NCBI GenBank assembly: GCA_018398765.1
Contig: JAHBMJ010001600.1
Location: 1 to 27,500 of the forward strand
Direction: 5' to 3'
Source: Chromera velia
Lineage: Eukaryota; Sar; Chromeraceae
DNA: 27,500 bases
The stretch's first letter is position 1. The number at the start of each line of letters is the position of its first letter. Shown piece after piece: positions 24,855-27,500 of this stretch. A program made the translations under genes and the position numbers. A model generated the notes under the pieces. That model worked only from the letters and a program-made list of their open reading frames with translations. It had not been told where the DNA came from and searched no databases.

Positions 24855-27500
24855 ATGCAAGTGACAAACAACTGTGGTGCTCCATCCACGCTTCCCCCCT
24901 TGTCAATGACCAGAGGGGAAGTCCAAAAGCGCCTCGAGAGCTTCCACCAGAACCACATGGAGGTGGAGAAGAAGCTGTTGAGTTGGGGCGATGCTCGAAG
25001 GAAGGCCAGAGAAGGCCAGTGGGCTTTTGGACAAATCCAAGCAATGAACAAGCTGAAGGAGGAGATTGAGATAGAAATCAGAGGTGCGTCAGTGCATATG
25101 GTGGAGCGCTGGAAGAAAGACCTCTACGGCAGCTCAGATCAAATGCACATGCATGCTTATGACAGAGAACAACCCACGCCTCAACTCGCGCATTGGAATC
25201 ATGCAAATAGAAAGTATATAGGCACTTCTCTTCTCATATATACGGCAGTGAACGTTCTGCATTTTGAAAAGCTAAGAAGACTTTTGAGTCTCTGAAAAGT
25301 ACTACACAACCAACCACCATGTTCTCTCGCTGTTTTGAATGCGTGGGAATAATTTGGTGTGGATGCAGATCTGCAAGCTCAGCTGCACGGAGAAGAAGAA
25401 CACTCAGAAGGCAACCGGGGGCCGGGTGACGACAGAAGTGCGCATGCCGCGAAGGAACCAGACTGCGGCATAAAGCTTGAGGCTCTCAAAGGTCCGTCTG
25501 ACAATCTCCTCCTTCGCGTAGAATGCAGCTTGCTCGTTTGTCTTCCACCCCGGATTCTCATTCCCTCATTTCTTCCACATTCTTTGAAGAAATCCATGGA
25601 TAGGGTTACCTGGTCTCTTGACTTCATCAGATAGAGATACTTCATTGACTCTGTTCTGCTGACTGTATGATAGTCTGTATCTGGCCACTTCATTGACTAT
25701 GCTTCTGAATACAGAAGGGGACAAACAGGCTCTCTCTGTCTCTGTGTTTCTCTCCCCCCTCCCCTCCCTCTCTCTCTCTCTCATCCACACACTCACATCG
25801 TTCTTTCTCTTCCTTTGCTTTGCGCTCTTCCTTCGACTGTCGCAGGGGAGTATCTCTCTGTGCCCTCTGACACGCTCCACAGCTTCAGGAGAATTCAGGA
25901 GGAGGCAGAGGGAGCGGGGCTGCCCCGGCTAGATCGCGACATGGTAGTGTCGGTGACTCGCGTGGGTGCGGGGGCGTACAAGAGGGCCTACTCAGTCCAG
26001 TTGACGGAGGAAGGAAGGAGACGGCTTCAAGGCAGCGAGTCCTCCTCAGGCGATGAATACGTGCTTCTGTCTCCAAAGTCCGCAGCAGATCTGCATCTCA
26101 GCGCCTGGTTCCGTCAGCTGAAAAACCAGATTGAGATGGTTAAGCAGGGCCTGTCGAGGGTGTGCGGCCTGGTTGGAGTCTGCGTGATAGAGGGAGAAGA
26201 GGGGGAAGACGGGAGAGCTTGTGTGTTTGCGGCGTTTGTTGGTCTCCGCGTGGAGGCCCTGGAGGGGAATACTGAGCTTCTTGCGTTCCTCCGTGGTCTC
26301 TCTGTCAGAGAGAAAGAGAAAAAAATCGCCGACCTGATCGGAGAGGTCGTGTCCGCACACGAAAAAGGATTTTCTCACAGAGACATCCATCCTTGCCAGT
26401 TTGGTCTGTTGAAGGAGGGAGGTGAGAGAGTTGGGGGAAAGCTGAAACTTCTAGATTGGCAGGGGTCTTTAGGAAGGGAATCAGTTGAGGAGTACGACCT
26501 GTTTCGAGACAGTGACACAGGCGATGTCTCTCTTCTGGGAAGCATTGCGCTGTCGACCTGCTGCCCTCCGTTTCCCCCTCATGACCTTTTTGCGTGCTCT
26601 CGCGAAGATCCTGCATCCTTTGGGTCTTTTGTGGGGCCCAATCCCGACTACCTACCTCCCGAAATGCTGATAGCCCATCCACAGGAGCTACATCAGAGGA
26701 GTGTGCACGATGTCTTTCACACTCTTCTCTTCTGTGAGAGGAGGCGGATCCATGCCTTTCTTGGAAGGGGAGTCGAATGGAGCCGAGAAGCGCAGGAGTG
26801 GAGACCTGCGGACGCGAATGCGTTCTATGACTTCAGAGATGCAACATCCAGAATCTTCAATCACACCGCAGCCGGACTGTGCGAAACGGAAGGAGGACCC
26901 TTGGCCTGGGATATCCCTTTTGACACATTCGCTCTGAGCCACTCTCTGATGTCCATTTTCTTTCCCCCTCCCCATCTGGCTGCTCATCTGTACGAAGAGG
27001 CAGAGTTTCAACGCAATTTTATCAAACCGTACGATTGGGTCAGTCAGGTGTACGCCAACAAGGGGAGAAGTCTCGCCGAGTGGCGGTTCGGGGACCGAGC
27101 GTCAAAGTCTCTGAAAGTCGACAGGGCAATACTCTCTCTCCATGCGAGCGACCTCCTTCCCATTCTGCAGCTGCCTGAATCCTTCCGATCTGCACTGCAA
27201 CAGTTTGCGCCAGCTCCTCCTTCACCCCTGCCCGAATTGCAAGGTCCAAATCTGCAGGACAACTCCCCCTTCCCCTGTCTGGAAACACTTCTGACGCACG
27301 CAGGAGCTCCGAAAAAGTGGGACAGACTCAGTTTGCCCTGTCTGCTGGAATATCAGAAGGAGAGAAAAAAGAGAGAGAGCGTCGCAGAGACAATGTCGTT
27401 TCTCTTTGATCCCCACAGCCCCCCTTCGCCGCTTCCCACCGAGGCTGAGCAATCAGAAAGACTTCGCAGAGATTCTTCGCAGGCCTCCCCCGCCCCTGTA
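24855..27500 (+). CDS. Divergent protein-kinase-like protein, incomplete at the right edge
   Basis: Exons: 24855-25083 (AGAG/GTGCGT), 25369-25491 (AAAG/GTCCGT), and 25846 to the window end, an uninterrupted 551-codon frame. Phases match at both junctions, giving at least 669 codons. The start ATG 24855 is the first in frame; ATG 24906 (MTRGEVQKRL) is an alternative. Residues ~20-76 form a charged helix. The kinase-like region then shows: a Gly-loop equivalent VGAGAYKRAYSV (157-168), LLSPKS with a possible beta-3 Lys (195), a catalytic loop SHRDIHPCQFGL (294-305) with Asp 297, then LKLLDWQGSLG (317-) where DWQ replaces DFG, and PDYLPPEML resembling the APE region. The usual Asn of HRDxxxxN is Gln 302. 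A long C-terminal part is Pro/Ser-rich and unrecognised. An active but divergent kinase or a pseudokinase are both possible. The C-terminus lies beyond the window. Confidence 0.75.

Overview
This is nuclear DNA of an intron-rich, GC-balanced protist. My best guess is a photosynthetic alveolate, a chromerid such as Chromera velia, at moderate confidence. The grounds are as follows. Genes are split by short to medium introns ending in TGCAG. Several intergenic regions contain TGCATGCA motifs, which resemble apicomplexan AP2 binding sites. Microsatellites are abundant. Two minus-strand proteins begin with what look like bipartite leaders (signal peptide, then basic or Phe-led transit peptide), as used for import into complex red plastids; one has an ASA/FA cleavage context. 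No bacterial operon signals are present.

Layout. 1-800 holds pieces of a minus-strand hypothetical gene. 800-1700 is a repeat-rich intergenic region. 1720-8566 is a ten-exon plus-strand gene for a TPR plus coiled-coil protein of about 1184 aa. 8567-11357 is mostly AT-rich intergenic DNA with a 527-bp TIR element (9295-9821) and purine-rich microsatellites. 11358-12197 (minus) is a ubiquitin-conjugating enzyme of the UBE2W type whose first exon encodes a plastid-type leader. It is head-to-head with the six-exon ribosomal protein L7 gene (uL30, 12912-16180, plus). 16181-18660 is AT-rich intergenic DNA with a second TIR element that carries a coding-like exon, and one copy of a dispersed ~200-bp repeat. 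18672-19355 (minus) encodes a signal-peptide protein with a 29-residue Ala/Ser/Pro repeat. 19871-20155 and 20569-20907 (minus) are tandem paralogues of a small charged protein family I do not recognise. 20908-24300 is mostly non-coding, with the second copy of the dispersed repeat and, beside it, a broken copy of the RPL7 last exon and 3' UTR. 24314-24603 is a third element with a perfect 24-bp TIR. 24855-27500 (plus, running off the right edge) encodes a divergent protein-kinase-like protein.

The genes do not form a pathway. The most interesting items are the candidate plastid E2 (possibly part of the ERAD-derived protein import machinery, SELMA), the tandem paralogue pair, the kinase-like protein with an altered catalytic loop, and an intron of the TPR gene whose 5' and 3' splice junctions have each been duplicated locally. 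The gene models rest on conserved reading frame and splice signals only. No transcript or database evidence was available.
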